64,000 nucleotides of DNA from Thermoguttaceae bacterium (GCA_017441605.1 JAFRXD010000090.1:1-64000); one strand, 5' to 3'; positions 32,763 through 41,969 are shown, counted from the stretch's first letter. Program-made: numbers and translations. The notes: generated by a model from the letters alone, not told the origin.

Positions 32763-35258
32763 ATGTCCGTTTATTTTGCCGATCCGCTTTGGCTTTTGCT
32801 TCTCGTTCCGGTCGTCGCGGGAATCGCGCTCGCGCGCCGGAGTTCGTTGGTCGAGACGTCGAAACGTCGTCAAAACTGGACGTTGGCGACGCGCCTTGCC
32901 GAGGCGCTCTTGGTCGTCCTTGCGCTCGCGGGACTCTCGATCTCCTTCGTTTCTCGGGAATTGGAAACGATCTTTCTGGTCGACGCGAGCGCGTCGATCG
33001 ACGAGCGCGAAAGGGAGCGAATCGCCGACTATATTACGAGGGTCGACGCGAAAAACCCTAAGACGATATACTTTGCGAGTCGTCCCTTCGCGGGGGGCGC
33101 GGAAGAGACGTCGGAGGACGATCGAAACGGAACCGATTTGGAGAAGGCGCTTTTCGCGGCGCAAGGGGCGACCGATCCGTCTCGGAGATCGCAAATCGTT
33201 CTCTTTTCGGACGGCAATGAAACGAAGGGGGACTATCGGCGGGCGATCGCCGATAGACGCGCGCCTATTTCGGTCGTTCCTCTCGAGACGCGGCGAGCCT
33301 CGAACGCGCGATTGACGCGAATCGAGGCCCCGAGCGAGGCGGTTCAAGGGGAACCGGTCGAGTCGACGGTCGTCGTCGATAGCGCGATCGAGACTAGCGG
33401 AACGATTTCGCTCTATCGAAACGGGTTCCTGTCGGAGCGCCGCGAGGAGGCGATAAAGCCCGGCGAAAACCGGTTTTCGTTCTTAACGACTCCCAGCGGC
33501 TCGGACGAGAATCTCGAGCTAACGGCGACGCTCGAATCGTCGGGAGAAATCGAGCCAGGATTCGAGCGAGCCCGCGCGCTGGTCGCGCTTTCGGGCAGGC
33601 CGAAAATCCTAGTCGTCGCGAAGGATCCGGATCTCGCGCGCCATTTCGTCGCGGCGCTGAAGGCGCAAGATCTCGAGACGGAACTCCGCCCCTTGGAGGC
33701 GCTTCCGGACGATCCGATCGAGCTGTCTCGCTTCGACGAAATCGCCCTGCTCGACGTTCCGGCGACGTCCCTCGCCGCGCGACAAACCAACGCGCTGACC
33801 GAGAGCGCTCGCGATTTCGGGGTCGGAATCCTCGCGATCGGAGGCGAGAACTCGTTCGGCGCCGACGGCGGCGAACGAACGGGTCTCGACGCGCTGCTCC
33901 CGGTGGAGACCGAATACGAAAAAGAAAAAGAGAAGCCGAATTTGGCGATCGCGCTGGTCGTCGACCGCTCCGGATCGATGGAGGGCGAAAAGCTCGACAT
34001 GACGAAAAAGGCGGCGCAAGGGGTGGTCGAACTTCTGACCCCGCGCGACTTTATTTCGGTGATCGCCTTCGACGACGCGCCTCGCGAAGTCGTTCCGACG
34101 CAAAACGTCGTTTCGCCGGTCGCGATCAATTCGACGATCGGAGCGATTTCGTCGGACGGTTCGACGAACATATATCCGGCGCTCGCAAAGGCGACGGACG
34201 ACTTATTGCGCGTCAACGCAAAGTTCAAGCACATAATCCTGTTAACGGACGGTCAAAGCGTCCCCGGGGAGTACGAGCGAACGATTCGTCGAGCGGTCGC
34301 GGGGAAGATTACGCTTTCGACGGTCGGGGTCGGTTCGGACGCGGACAAATTCCTCTTGGAAAAACTGGCCTCGGAGGGCTCGGGGCGGCATTATTTCTGC
34401 GACGATCCGAATTCGATTCCGCAAATCTTCGCGCGCGAAACCCGCTTGGCGGATCGTTCGACGATCGACGAAGAACCGTTTCTCGCGTTCGAGGAGAGCC
34501 CCGGCGCGAGGATTCTCGGAGGGCTGTCGCTCGAAGAAGCTCCGCCTCTTTTGGGCGCGGTCGTCGTTAAAGCCAAGCCGACGAGCGAGATCGATCTAAC
34601 GACCGAGCGAGGGGATCCGCTCTTGGCGCATTGGCGGTTCGGACTCGGAATCGTCGTCGCGTTCGCGTCGGACGTCGACGGGCGATGGTCCGCCGAGTGG
34701 CTCGATTGGCCCGACTTCTCGGCGTTTTGGGCGCAAGTCGCGCGATTCGCCATGAGGCGCGGGGACGCCGCGAACGCGCGAGTCTCCGTTGCGACGCGAG
34801 GGGAAACGGCGGTCGTTCGGCTCGACGTCCGAGACGAATACGATCGGTTTATAAACGACGCGTCCGCGGCCATATCGGTCGTCGGCGAGGACGGTTCGAA
34901 ACGGGAGCTCACCGCGAATCGGCTCGCGCCCGGCGTCTACGCGGCGAGCTTTCCGACCAAGCCGGACGTCAAATACGCGATCGCCGCGACGGCGGCGCGC
35001 GAGAACGAAAAACTCTTCGCGACTCGGCGCGCCCTCCTGAGGGCGGCGAGACGAGAAACCGACGCGCAAATCGCGAACGAGGAAGCGCTTCGAACGATCG
35101 CGGAAACGACGGGCGGCGAGTTCGATCCGTCCCCCGGGCGAGTCGGAGATATTCGCGGCGACGTCGAGCCGCGCAAGACCGCGCCCGCCCGAGCGTGGCT
35201 TCTTTGCTTCGCGCTGGCAATGTTCACGATCGACGTTTATTTGAGAAGACTCAATTGA
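32763..35258 (+). CDS. membrane protein with two VWA domains and a glutamine-amidotransferase-like region
   Basis: An 831-residue protein. Two N-terminal helices (about 5-25 and 43-62) frame a BatA-like start; a first VWA domain has IFLVDASASIDERERE and QIVLFSDGNETKG. About 225-370 is a sheet region, then a class I glutamine-amidotransferase-like segment (PKILVVAKDPD, IALLDVPATS, GILAIGGENSFGADG) without a catalytic Cys. A second VWA domain at about 395-570 has ALVVDRSGSMEGEKLD and HIILLTDGQS. A C-terminal helix near 810-825 closes it. The plan is that of the large VWA/GATase-like proteins in MoxR clusters of Planctomycetes. It probably works with MoxR/DUF58 in assembling or monitoring envelope complexes. 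Confidence 0.82.
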   Translation: MSVYFADPLWLLLLVPVVAGIALARRSSLVETSKRRQNWTLATRLAEALLVVLALAGLSISFVSRELETIFLVDASASIDERERERIADYITRVDAKNPKTIYFASRPFAGGAEETSEDDRNGTDLEKALFAAQGATDPSRRSQIVLFSDGNETKGDYRRAIADRRAPISVVPLETRRASNARLTRIEAPSEAVQGEPVESTVVVDSAIETSGTISLYRNGFLSERREEAIKPGENRFSFLTTPSGSDENLELTATLESSGEIEPGFERARALVALSGRPKILVVAKDPDLARHFVAALKAQDLETELRPLEALPDDPIELSRFDEIALLDVPATSLAARQTNALTESARDFGVGILAIGGENSFGADGGERTGLDALLPVETEYEKEKEKPNLAIALVVDRSGSMEGEKLDMTKKAAQGVVELLTPRDFISVIAFDDAPREVVPTQNVVSPVAINSTIGAISSDGSTNIYPALAKATDDLLRVNAKFKHIILLTDGQSVPGEYERTIRRAVAGKITLSTVGVGSDADKFLLEKLASEGSGRHYFCDDPNSIPQIFARETRLADRSTIDEEPFLAFEESPGARILGGLSLEEAPPLLGAVVVKAKPTSEIDLTTERGDPLLAHWRFGLGIVVAFASDVDGRWSAEWLDWPDFSAFWAQVARFAMRRGDAANARVSVATRGETAVVRLDVRDEYDRFINDASAAISVVGEDGSKRELTANRLAPGVYAASFPTKPDVKYAIAATAARENEKLFATRRALLRAARRETDAQIANEEALRTIAETTGGEFDPSPGRVGDIRGDVEPRKTAPARAWLLCFALAMFTIDVYLRRLN

Positions 35259-35270
35259 GGGACGAGCGAA

Positions 35271-36875
35271 ATGAAAAACGAACGAACCGACTCGCTTTCG
35301 GACCGGGACTTACTGCGAAACGTCGTCGCGAGAACGCGGCGGCGCCTGGCCCTCCGCGCTCTGCTGGACTCGGCGGGAACTAGTTTTCTTTTCGCGATTT
35401 GCGGAGCGGTCGTTTACGTCGCGCTCGGGGTCGCGCTGAATCGTCCGACGGGAACCCCGAGGCAAATCGTCGCGACGACGCTTGCGATCGGAGCGATCGC
35501 GACCCTGGCCTCCTTCTTCTCGACGAGGCGCGATCGGCGCGAGGCGGAAAAGGCGCTCGACCAAAGCGGCGATTTCGAGGATCGTTTTCTGACCGCGGGG
35601 GAGCTGCTCGACCAAGAGAGCGAGCGCGAAATCGGGACGTTCGAAGCGCTGCAAATTCGGGACTGTTCGCGCCGCGCGCGAGAAGTCGATCCGAAGCGCG
35701 TCGTCTCGACGAGTCCCCGGGGGGCGAGAACCAAATTAACCCTTATCGGGGCGGCTATTTGCGCGCTCGCGTTCGTCTTGTGGAAGCCGAGCGCGTCGGA
35801 CGATCTCGCCGCCGAGCCGAACGAGGTCTCGCTCGACGTCTCGCGAGAGCTTCGCGACAATTTGCTCGTTCCGATTAGGGAGCTGGCGGACGCGAATCCG
35901 GACAAAGAGGAGCTGTCCGCGCTGTCGAAGAAACTGCGCGAGTTGGTCGACGAATTCGACGCGAATCTCGACGATCCCAAGAAGGGAACCTCCCTTATCG
36001 CGCAAATGGAAGAGGAGGTCAAGAGCGCGATCGCGGCCTCGGGAGTCGAGCTTTCGGACAAGTCGATCAAGGACTTGGGGGGCGCGTTTTCCTCAATCGA
36101 ATCGACCCGCGCGATCGCGACCGCGCTCGACGAGGGGGATTACGACTCGGCGGCGGACGAGCTGGAAAAGCTCGACTTCGAGAAGATGAGCGCCAGAGAT
36201 CGACAAGCGCTCGCCGACAAACTCAAGGCGGCCGCCGCGACGCTTCGCGCGCGAAAAGACGAGCAAACGGCTCAACTTACCGAGCAACTCGCCGACGAGT
36301 TGCAGAGCGGCAAGTGCGCGTCGTGCAAAAATACCGCGTGCAAACTCGCGGGAAAACTTAGAGAGGCGCGTCGCGCGCAAGACGCGACGAAGCAATTGAA
36401 CTGCCAACTGGCTCGGCTCGGTCTTTGCAAGTCGAACTGCGCGGGGGCTTGCTCTACTTGCGCCGCGGCTTGTCCGTCGAGTTCGCAAGGCGCGCCCGGC
36501 GAGCAAAAGAAAGCGCAAAACGCGTCGGCGCAAGGGAAAAGTCAAAAGGGCGAGGCGAAGAAGCCAACAGACTCGATCGCGCTCGCGTCCGATCCGCTCT
36601 CCGGAGAGGACTCCGAAACCGACGCGACGAAAGTCCTAACCAAAGTCTCGGGAAACGAAGGGGACGAGGGCGATTCGGAAGTCGAGACCGCCAAAGCGTC
36701 CGAAGGCGGTTCGTCGCGCGCGGTTAGGGAGCGCGACGAGCGAGATCGCGAATTCGCCAAGCGAGTCGAGGAAGCGCTCGACGCGGATTCGACCCCGTTG
36801 GAGCGCCGGAGAGTTGTCCGCGCGTACTTTGAGGAAATCCGCGAGTCGGTCGAAGAATCCCGAGGGGAAGAATAG
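35271..36875 (+). CDS. coiled-coil membrane protein with a nine-cysteine patch
   Basis: A 534-residue protein 12 bases after the VWA gene. Two helices near residues 37-55 and 65-85 are membrane segments, with a third hydrophobic stretch near 155-172. About 190-345 is helical and charged (coiled-coil). Residues 349-401 carry nine cysteines, including CASCKNTAC, LNCQLARLGLCKSNCAGAC and STCAAAC. The rest is low-complexity Gln/Ser/Glu-rich and ends in a charged helix. Similar membrane/coiled-coil proteins close MoxR-VWA operons in this phylum, but the cysteine patch is unusual to me and could bind metal or an iron-sulfur centre, or form a disulfide network. Confidence 0.7.
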   Translation: MKNERTDSLSDRDLLRNVVARTRRRLALRALLDSAGTSFLFAICGAVVYVALGVALNRPTGTPRQIVATTLAIGAIATLASFFSTRRDRREAEKALDQSGDFEDRFLTAGELLDQESEREIGTFEALQIRDCSRRAREVDPKRVVSTSPRGARTKLTLIGAAICALAFVLWKPSASDDLAAEPNEVSLDVSRELRDNLLVPIRELADANPDKEELSALSKKLRELVDEFDANLDDPKKGTSLIAQMEEEVKSAIAASGVELSDKSIKDLGGAFSSIESTRAIATALDEGDYDSAADELEKLDFEKMSARDRQALADKLKAAAATLRARKDEQTAQLTEQLADELQSGKCASCKNTACKLAGKLREARRAQDATKQLNCQLARLGLCKSNCAGACSTCAAACPSSSQGAPGEQKKAQNASAQGKSQKGEAKKPTDSIALASDPLSGEDSETDATKVLTKVSGNEGDEGDSEVETAKASEGGSSRAVRERDERDREFAKRVEEALDADSTPLERRRVVRAYFEEIRESVEESRGEE

Positions 36876-36886
36876 GAGTCGGAATC

Positions 36887-37999
36887 GTGAAAAACGCGAT
36901 CGGTCGGATTTTTTCTAGGAAGATATGGCGGCAAGTTCACGTCGCGCTTGGAATCGCCTGCTCGATCGTCTTTGCGATCGTCTGCGCGACGGGGGCGATC
37001 TACTTGTTCCGAGACGAGCTAGGGCGAGTCGTCGAACCGGAGCGTTATTGGGCGAAGATCGAGAGCGCGAGCGAATCGGACAAGCCGAGCTTGGACGATC
37101 TTGTCGCGAATTTGGAGCGCGCCGAAGGCGCTCGAGCGGAAACGGTCGTCGTTCCAAGGGAGCGGCGACGAACCTTACGTTTTCTCTTAAAGCCCGACGG
37201 AGCGGGAAATAGGAGAATTCTCCGCGACGTCGACCCATTTTCCGGCAAGGTCGTCGGCTCCGGCGCCGACAAGGCGACGCCTTTCTTCAAGGGCGTTCGC
37301 CGCTGGCACGTTAGGCTCAATCTGCCAAAGAAGTTGGGAACCCCGATCGTCGACGTTTGCTGCCTCGCGGCGCTCGTCTTGGCGGTTTCGGGGCTTCGGA
37401 TCTGGATTCCGGCGCAAAAGAGTCTTTGGAAGCGACGCTTAACGGTTCGATTCCGGTCGGGCGTCAAAACAGCGCTCTACGATCTGCACGTCGCGCTCGG
37501 GTTTTGGGGGCTCGTTCCGCTAGCGCTTCTCGCGATCTCCGGCGCGTTTTTCGCGTTCTATTCGAGTCATGCGAGCGTCGCGCCCCCAATGGCTTTGCCC
37601 GAATCGGTCTCGGAAGAGCGAGGGGTTTCGCTCGACGAGTTAATCCGCGAAAGTCTCGCCGACGCGAAAGGTCGCGGGGCGTTGAAGATAACCCTCCCGG
37701 GCGACCAACGCGAAGAGGCGATTCGAATCGAGCGAACGGGCGGCGGGTTCTGGTCGTTCTCGGTTCCGACCGTTTACTACTGGGATCCGAGGAACGGCTC
37801 GCTCGTCGCCGAGCGCTCGTTTCGCGACTTGGACGGGCGGAACAAATTAATGGCGATCGTTCGCGGTTGTCATTACGGGGATCTTTTCGGAACGGGCTCC
37901 AAAATCGTCTTTTGTTTCGGTTGTTTGGCGGGAATAGCGCTGGTCGTTACCGGAATATGGTTCGAGCTCGTTAAAAAGAGCCCGAGAAAACGCGAGTAA
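36887..37999 (+). CDS. PepSY-associated transmembrane protein
   Basis: A 370-residue membrane protein of the PepSY_TM type. GTG 36887 is the start: it has AGGAG upstream and begins the conserved IWRQVHVALGIACSIVFAI helix with its His. Further helices lie near 158-176, 197-225 and 335-357, with conserved KGVRRWHVRLNLP, TALYDLHVALGFWGLVPL and IVRGCHYGDLFG; these His-containing helices resemble those thought to bind haem or act in siderophore-iron reduction (family knowledge). It is the last gene of the cluster, 11 bases after the cysteine-patch protein, and a strong terminator follows. Confidence 0.85.
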   Translation: MKNAIGRIFSRKIWRQVHVALGIACSIVFAIVCATGAIYLFRDELGRVVEPERYWAKIESASESDKPSLDDLVANLERAEGARAETVVVPRERRRTLRFLLKPDGAGNRRILRDVDPFSGKVVGSGADKATPFFKGVRRWHVRLNLPKKLGTPIVDVCCLAALVLAVSGLRIWIPAQKSLWKRRLTVRFRSGVKTALYDLHVALGFWGLVPLALLAISGAFFAFYSSHASVAPPMALPESVSEERGVSLDELIRESLADAKGRGALKITLPGDQREEAIRIERTGGGFWSFSVPTVYYWDPRNGSLVAERSFRDLDGRNKLMAIVRGCHYGDLFGTGSKIVFCFGCLAGIALVVTGIWFELVKKSPRKRE

Positions 38000-38041
38000 T
38001 ACGACGAGGCGGAAGAGGCGAGCTCCTAATTGACGCCGAGG

Positions 38042-38077
38042 GCGAATCGGAGTAAAATGACTCCGGTTCGCTTTTTT
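38042..38077 (+). terminator. strong intrinsic terminator closing the DUF1559/MoxR/VWA cluster
   Basis: A 12-base stem (GCGAATCGGAGT with ACTCCGGTTCGC, one G-U pair), a 6-base loop and six Ts. It also sits only 18 bases before the start codon of the Rpn-type gene. Confidence 0.88.
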
Positions 38078-38095
38078 ATTTGAGGGACGAATCAA

Positions 38096-39271
38096 ATGTC
38101 GAGGAAGAAGAAGCCGAAAATCGAGCCGATTTACGACCCCGTCGCGACCCTGCCGCCCCCGACGCGCGACTTGACCGACGAAGAGATCGAGACGTTCGCG
38201 AACGCGCTGCGCGAAGCCGCCGATAACTCGGAGCGCAAGAACGTTTGGTGGGGAATCCACGACCTGTTCTTCCGGTATATGTTGTCGGTTCCGGAATTCG
38301 CGATCGACTTTCTCAAGACGTTCGCGCCGGAACTGGCGAACGAATTGGATCTCGACCGCTTGGAGGTCGTTCCAAGCGTCCGTATCGATCGGGGATTCGC
38401 GCAAACGATTTCCGACGTCGCCTATAGGATCCCGTTTCTCGACCCCTCGAAGGGAGCGAAATGGGTCGCGCTCATTTTGGAGCACAAAGCCCAGAGCGGC
38501 GGCCTCCACGACAAAAGGTTGGCGACCCAGCTTACTCGCTACGCGGTCGACGAGTCGATTCGGATCGCGGACGAGACTCCCAACGAACTGGTTACCCCAC
38601 AAGCGGTCGTGATCGTCGTCTATACCGGTCGCGACGAAAATTTCGTCCCCCGACCTTGGAGCGAGTTTTACGAAACGCTCGATTATTGCAAAAAATCCGC
38701 GATTGCCAGCGAGTTCCCTTGCGTTAACGTAACGCGACTTTGGGTCGACGGGAAACTTACGGTCGGACCGCCCCAAGTGATCGCGTTCGCTCGCGCGATG
38801 GCTTGCGCGGGCAAACGGAAAATTCGCGAATTTCGCGATCGGATTCTCGAGTCGTTCCAACAACTCCAAACGTTCGACAAAAAAACGTGGGGCTGGGTCA
38901 AGACGATCGCGCTCTACGCGGCGGTCGCGGCGAGAAACGACGACGAGGAGCTTTCCGACGGGGAATTCCGCGATATGCTCAACGGAGCGACCGCAAATAA
39001 GAATCCGGAAACGAGAAAGGAACTTGAGATGTGCGTTTTAGATCGAATTGAGGCTCGGGGCGAGGCTCGGGGAGAGGCTCGGGGGGAAACTAAAGTTTTA
39101 CGCAGATTAGTGTCCAATCGATACGGTCAAATTGACGATTCGACGATCGATATGATTAGATTAATCGTCCAAAACAAGCTTTCGGATCAAGCGACCGATC
39201 TCGCGCTGGAAGCGGACTCGCTCCCCGCGTTCAAACGGGGAGTCGCCGAATTGTTGCCAGATTCGGAATAA
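38096..39271 (+). CDS. Rpn-family PD-(D/E)XK nuclease / putative transposase
   Basis: A 391-residue protein of the recombination-promoting nuclease group (PDDEXK_Tnp). The core is at about residues 55-250: DLFFRYML, then SDVAYRIPF with the catalytic Asp and WVALILEHKAQS carrying the E-x-K, then YAVDE and TPQAVVIVVYTG. The C-terminal part is helical with a charged linker that holds a three-unit EARG repeat. The start ATG has a TGAGGGA Shine-Dalgarno but lies directly behind a strong terminator, with no promoter seen, so expression may depend on read-through. The tail of a second family member is at the left edge of the window. Confidence 0.85.
   Translation: MSRKKKPKIEPIYDPVATLPPPTRDLTDEEIETFANALREAADNSERKNVWWGIHDLFFRYMLSVPEFAIDFLKTFAPELANELDLDRLEVVPSVRIDRGFAQTISDVAYRIPFLDPSKGAKWVALILEHKAQSGGLHDKRLATQLTRYAVDESIRIADETPNELVTPQAVVIVVYTGRDENFVPRPWSEFYETLDYCKKSAIASEFPCVNVTRLWVDGKLTVGPPQVIAFARAMACAGKRKIREFRDRILESFQQLQTFDKKTWGWVKTIALYAAVAARNDDEELSDGEFRDMLNGATANKNPETRKELEMCVLDRIEARGEARGEARGETKVLRRLVSNRYGQIDDSTIDMIRLIVQNKLSDQATDLALEADSLPAFKRGVAELLPDSE
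39050..39085 (+). repeat. 12-base tandem repeat, three units, inside the Rpn-type gene
   Basis: Three copies of GAGGCTCGGGGN run head to tail and in frame, encoding EARG three times (residues 319-330). Being a multiple of three it can vary in number without breaking the frame. Confidence 0.9.
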
Positions 39272-39297
39272 TAACGATTTCAATTTTCTCCGGGCGC

Positions 39298-39325
39298 TTG
39301 AAAGGGCGGCGATTTGCCGTAGAAT
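39298..39325 (+). promoter_or_regulatory. putative promoter of the third DUF1559 gene
   Basis: TTGAAA (39298-39303), a 16-base spacer and TAGAAT (39320-39325) lie 77 bases before the start at 39402. Confidence 0.5.
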
Positions 39326-39401
39326 GGGGCGCGGTTCTCGAGCGGCGCGAGCGGCTCGGGGAAGATTTCGAAGCGCCAAAGCCGAAAAGGAAACGAGGAA
39401 C

Positions 39402-40565
39402 ATGATGAAAAGAGCGGTTTCATTGTCGCGTCGCGCGATTCGCGGCGGTTTTACGCTTACGGACTTGACGGCTTGCGTCGCGCTGGCGATCGCGCTCGGG
39501 AGCTTATTGGCGGGGTGCATGGGGCCGATCCGCGAGGCGGAGCGCCGAATGAACTGCGTCAACAATCTCAAGCGGCTCGCGCTCGGGGCTCAGGGGTTCG
39601 CGGACGCCAACAACGGCAAATTGCCCCCCGCCGCGAAGGCCCTTATCGACGGAAACGCGATTTACAAACGAGTCTCCGGATTCTACGAAATGACGCCCTT
39701 CATCGAAATGGCGTCCGTTAAAACGGCGGTCGAAAACGACGATCGCAAAGCCGATTTCAATAGCGACTCCCCCGCGCAAAGCTACTTCGCGACCTCCAAC
39801 GGCTCCGTCTTGATCTGCCCGGCGGAAACCGCGCAAGTCGCGGCGGGGGGCAGCTATCGGCAATGCCTCGGCGACTATCCGATCCACGCCTCGAACATGA
39901 CGGGCGAATTGTCCGGTAGCTTGGGAGAAACGGAAGAGGACATTTGCGACGTCAAACGCGGCGCTTTCGCGAACGAAGAGGGCGTCTCGTTCTCCAAGAT
40001 TATCGACGGCTCCTCCAATACGATCCTCTACTCGGAAAAGCGAATCTGCTCGAATCCGAACGATATACGCGAGGGAATCGCGACGTCCGGCTCGGAGTTG
40101 CCCGCGGCGTATCTCAATACGGTCGTCGACACGACGAGCGCCTCGGTCAAGCCGGTCGACGGAACGCTCAAACTGGCGAACGGCGAGACTTACGCCGACG
40201 GCGCCGCGCCGTTCGCCGGGTCGGGTAAGCGCTGGATGGACGGAGCCCCCGTCTACGCCGGGTTTACGACGATCCTGCCCCCGAACGCCCCGAGCGCGAT
40301 CGCGACGTCCGACGACGCCTCGGGCGGGATTATTTCCCCGTCGAGCTATCACCCCGGCGGCGTCTTCGTCGCGTTCGCCGACGGATCGGTTCGTTGGATC
40401 AACGAGAATATCGACTACGTCGGCTCCAACGGCGGGGACGAGTATCCCAACGGTTACAACGCGCTCGTTAGTAAGGGAACGTCGCCCCACGGGGTTTGGG
40501 GAGCGCTGGGAACGATCGGCGGGCAAGAGGCGCTCCCGAGCGACGCGCTGGGAAACTCGCTGTAA
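39402..40565 (+). CDS. DUF1559 protein with atypical N-terminus (third copy)
   Basis: The ATG at 39402 follows GAGGAA and gives 387 residues; the upstream extension of the frame is not family-like. The processing-site region reads GGFTLTDLTACVALAIALGS, so the conserved Glu at +5 is Asp and the helix is less hydrophobic; it is followed by LLAGC, which could instead serve as a lipobox. The body matches the copy at 21176 (RVSGF, GDYPIHASNM, KPVDGTLKL) and the C-terminal HPGGVFVAFADGSVRWI motif is intact. A decayed tandem copy follows 99 bases later, so this pair arose by duplication. Confidence 0.82.
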   Translation: MMKRAVSLSRRAIRGGFTLTDLTACVALAIALGSLLAGCMGPIREAERRMNCVNNLKRLALGAQGFADANNGKLPPAAKALIDGNAIYKRVSGFYEMTPFIEMASVKTAVENDDRKADFNSDSPAQSYFATSNGSVLICPAETAQVAAGGSYRQCLGDYPIHASNMTGELSGSLGETEEDICDVKRGAFANEEGVSFSKIIDGSSNTILYSEKRICSNPNDIREGIATSGSELPAAYLNTVVDTTSASVKPVDGTLKLANGETYADGAAPFAGSGKRWMDGAPVYAGFTTILPPNAPSAIATSDDASGGIISPSSYHPGGVFVAFADGSVRWINENIDYVGSNGGDEYPNGYNALVSKGTSPHGVWGALGTIGGQEALPSDALGNSL

Positions 40566-40593
40566 CTCGAATAAAAACGCATTTTAACCAACG

Positions 40594-40628
40594 CGGTCGC
40601 GAGCGCTCGACGCGTTCGCTCGCGACCG
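40594..40628 (+). terminator. 12-base-stem hairpin after the third DUF1559 gene
   Basis: CGGTCGCGAGCG and its exact complement with an 11-base loop. Only TTC follows, so termination would be weak or factor-assisted. Confidence 0.5.
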
Positions 40629-40664
40629 TTCAATTCCATCTCTAGTGGAAGGGAGACTACCTTA

Positions 40665-41884
40665 ATGAAACGCAACGTCTATTTGTCGCGCGCCTCGCTC
40701 GGTCGCAAAGGTTTCTCAGTCGTCGCGCTTATCGTTTCATAGTGATCGCGATCGTTCTCGGGAGTTTGGTCGTCGGTTATCTCACTGCGTCGCTCGAGGT
40801 GGCGCGGCGTATGCAGTGTGTGAACAACCTCAAACAGCTCGGGTTAGCCTTGAGCAATATGCAAGATTATGAACGTAATATTCCGGCGGGAGCAAAGGCG
40901 GTTCTCAGCGGCAATAACGATTACAAACGAGTTTCCGGGTTCTTTTATCTCTTGCCATATATCGAACATGTTACGCTTAAGATGGAGGCGGAGGAAGACG
41001 CCTACAACGGAGACTTCAATAGCTCCAATCCTAAACAGAAATATCTAAGCGAGAAAATCTCCGCGTTTGTTTGTCCCTCGGACAGAGCGAGCGCGGTCGC
41101 GCCGATTAGCTATCGGCTATGTTACGGTGATTTTCCCGTTCATATGTCGAATATGACGGGCGAAACGATCGGGGAACTGGGCGAGGGCGAAGCGGACATT
41201 TGCAACGTTAAACGCGGCGTTTTCGTCAATCAGGAAAATCGACGCCTGTCCGAAATTAAGGACGGATTATCCAACACGATCGCCTTCTCCGAAAAGAGAA
41301 TCTGCTCGAATCCGAACGACGTCGGCGAGGGGATCGCGACCACCGGTTCTCAACTTCCCGCCGCGTATTTGAACACCGTTTTTGACACGACCGACCCCGC
41401 GATCAAACCGGTCGAAGGGACGTTGGCGCTGGCGAACAAAACGAAATACGTCAAAGGCGCCGCGCCGTTCGCGGACTCCGGAAAGCGCTGGATGGACGGA
41501 GCCTTAGTCTATACGGGATTTGCGACGATTCTACCCCCGAACGCGCCAAGTTCGATGGTGACTTCGGACGACTGCGCCGGCGGATTAATCACCGTGTCAA
41601 GCTATCACGCGAGAGGCGTTAACGCGGCGATGGCGGACTGTTCCGTTCGGTTCATTAGCGACAATATCGACTGCGGACAGTCCAACTCGCTCGTTCGCGA
41701 GGGTGGGTCGCTTCATGGAGTCTGGGGCGCGATGGGAACGGCGGACGGTCATGAAACGGAAGATTTTTGTTCTCCGCGCGTTAGCGAAAAGGATGAAGAA
41801 GTGGAACTAACGCTCGAAACAGGCGAAGCCAGCGACAACGAAAGCGAGGACGCGACCCTTCCCGACAAACCTGATTTCGAATGA
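40665..41884 (+). pseudogene. frameshifted, decayed DUF1559 copy
   Basis: A proper start exists at ATG 40665, with GGGAG upstream, and reads MKRNVYLSRASLGRKGFSVV, then stops at TAG 40740-40742. The rest of the gene continues in the -1 frame from about 40736 to 41884, resuming with VIAIVLGSLVVGYL and RRMQCVNNLKQLG. One base change in the hydrophobic helix therefore separates the processing site from the 380-residue body. The C-terminal signature is also damaged: YHARGVNAAMADCSVRF, where paralogues have HPGG and ADGS. Base composition is lower in GC than in its intact neighbour. I call a pseudogene; a sequencing error could explain the frameshift but not the changed motif. Confidence 0.7.
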
Positions 41885-41917
41885 AATCTCGCGCGGCAAA
41901 ACACGCCCGCTAAAGCA

Positions 41918-41960
41918 AAAAGCCGCGAGCGCCTCGCAAGGTCGCTCGCGGCTTTTCTTT
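41918..41960. terminator. bidirectional terminator between convergent units
   Basis: AAAAGCCGCGAGCG and its exact complement CGCTCGCGGCTTTT form a 14-base stem with an 11-base loop. T-runs follow on both strands, so it can end the DUF1559 copy on the plus strand and the cytochrome unit on the minus strand. Confidence 0.85.
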
Positions 41961-41969
41961 TCGCGCTCC

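Noticed and set aside
40728..40750. Programmed -1 frameshift in the fourth DUF1559 copy
   Set aside because: No slippery heptamer is seen at the junction and the downstream motif is also degraded, so decay is the simpler view.
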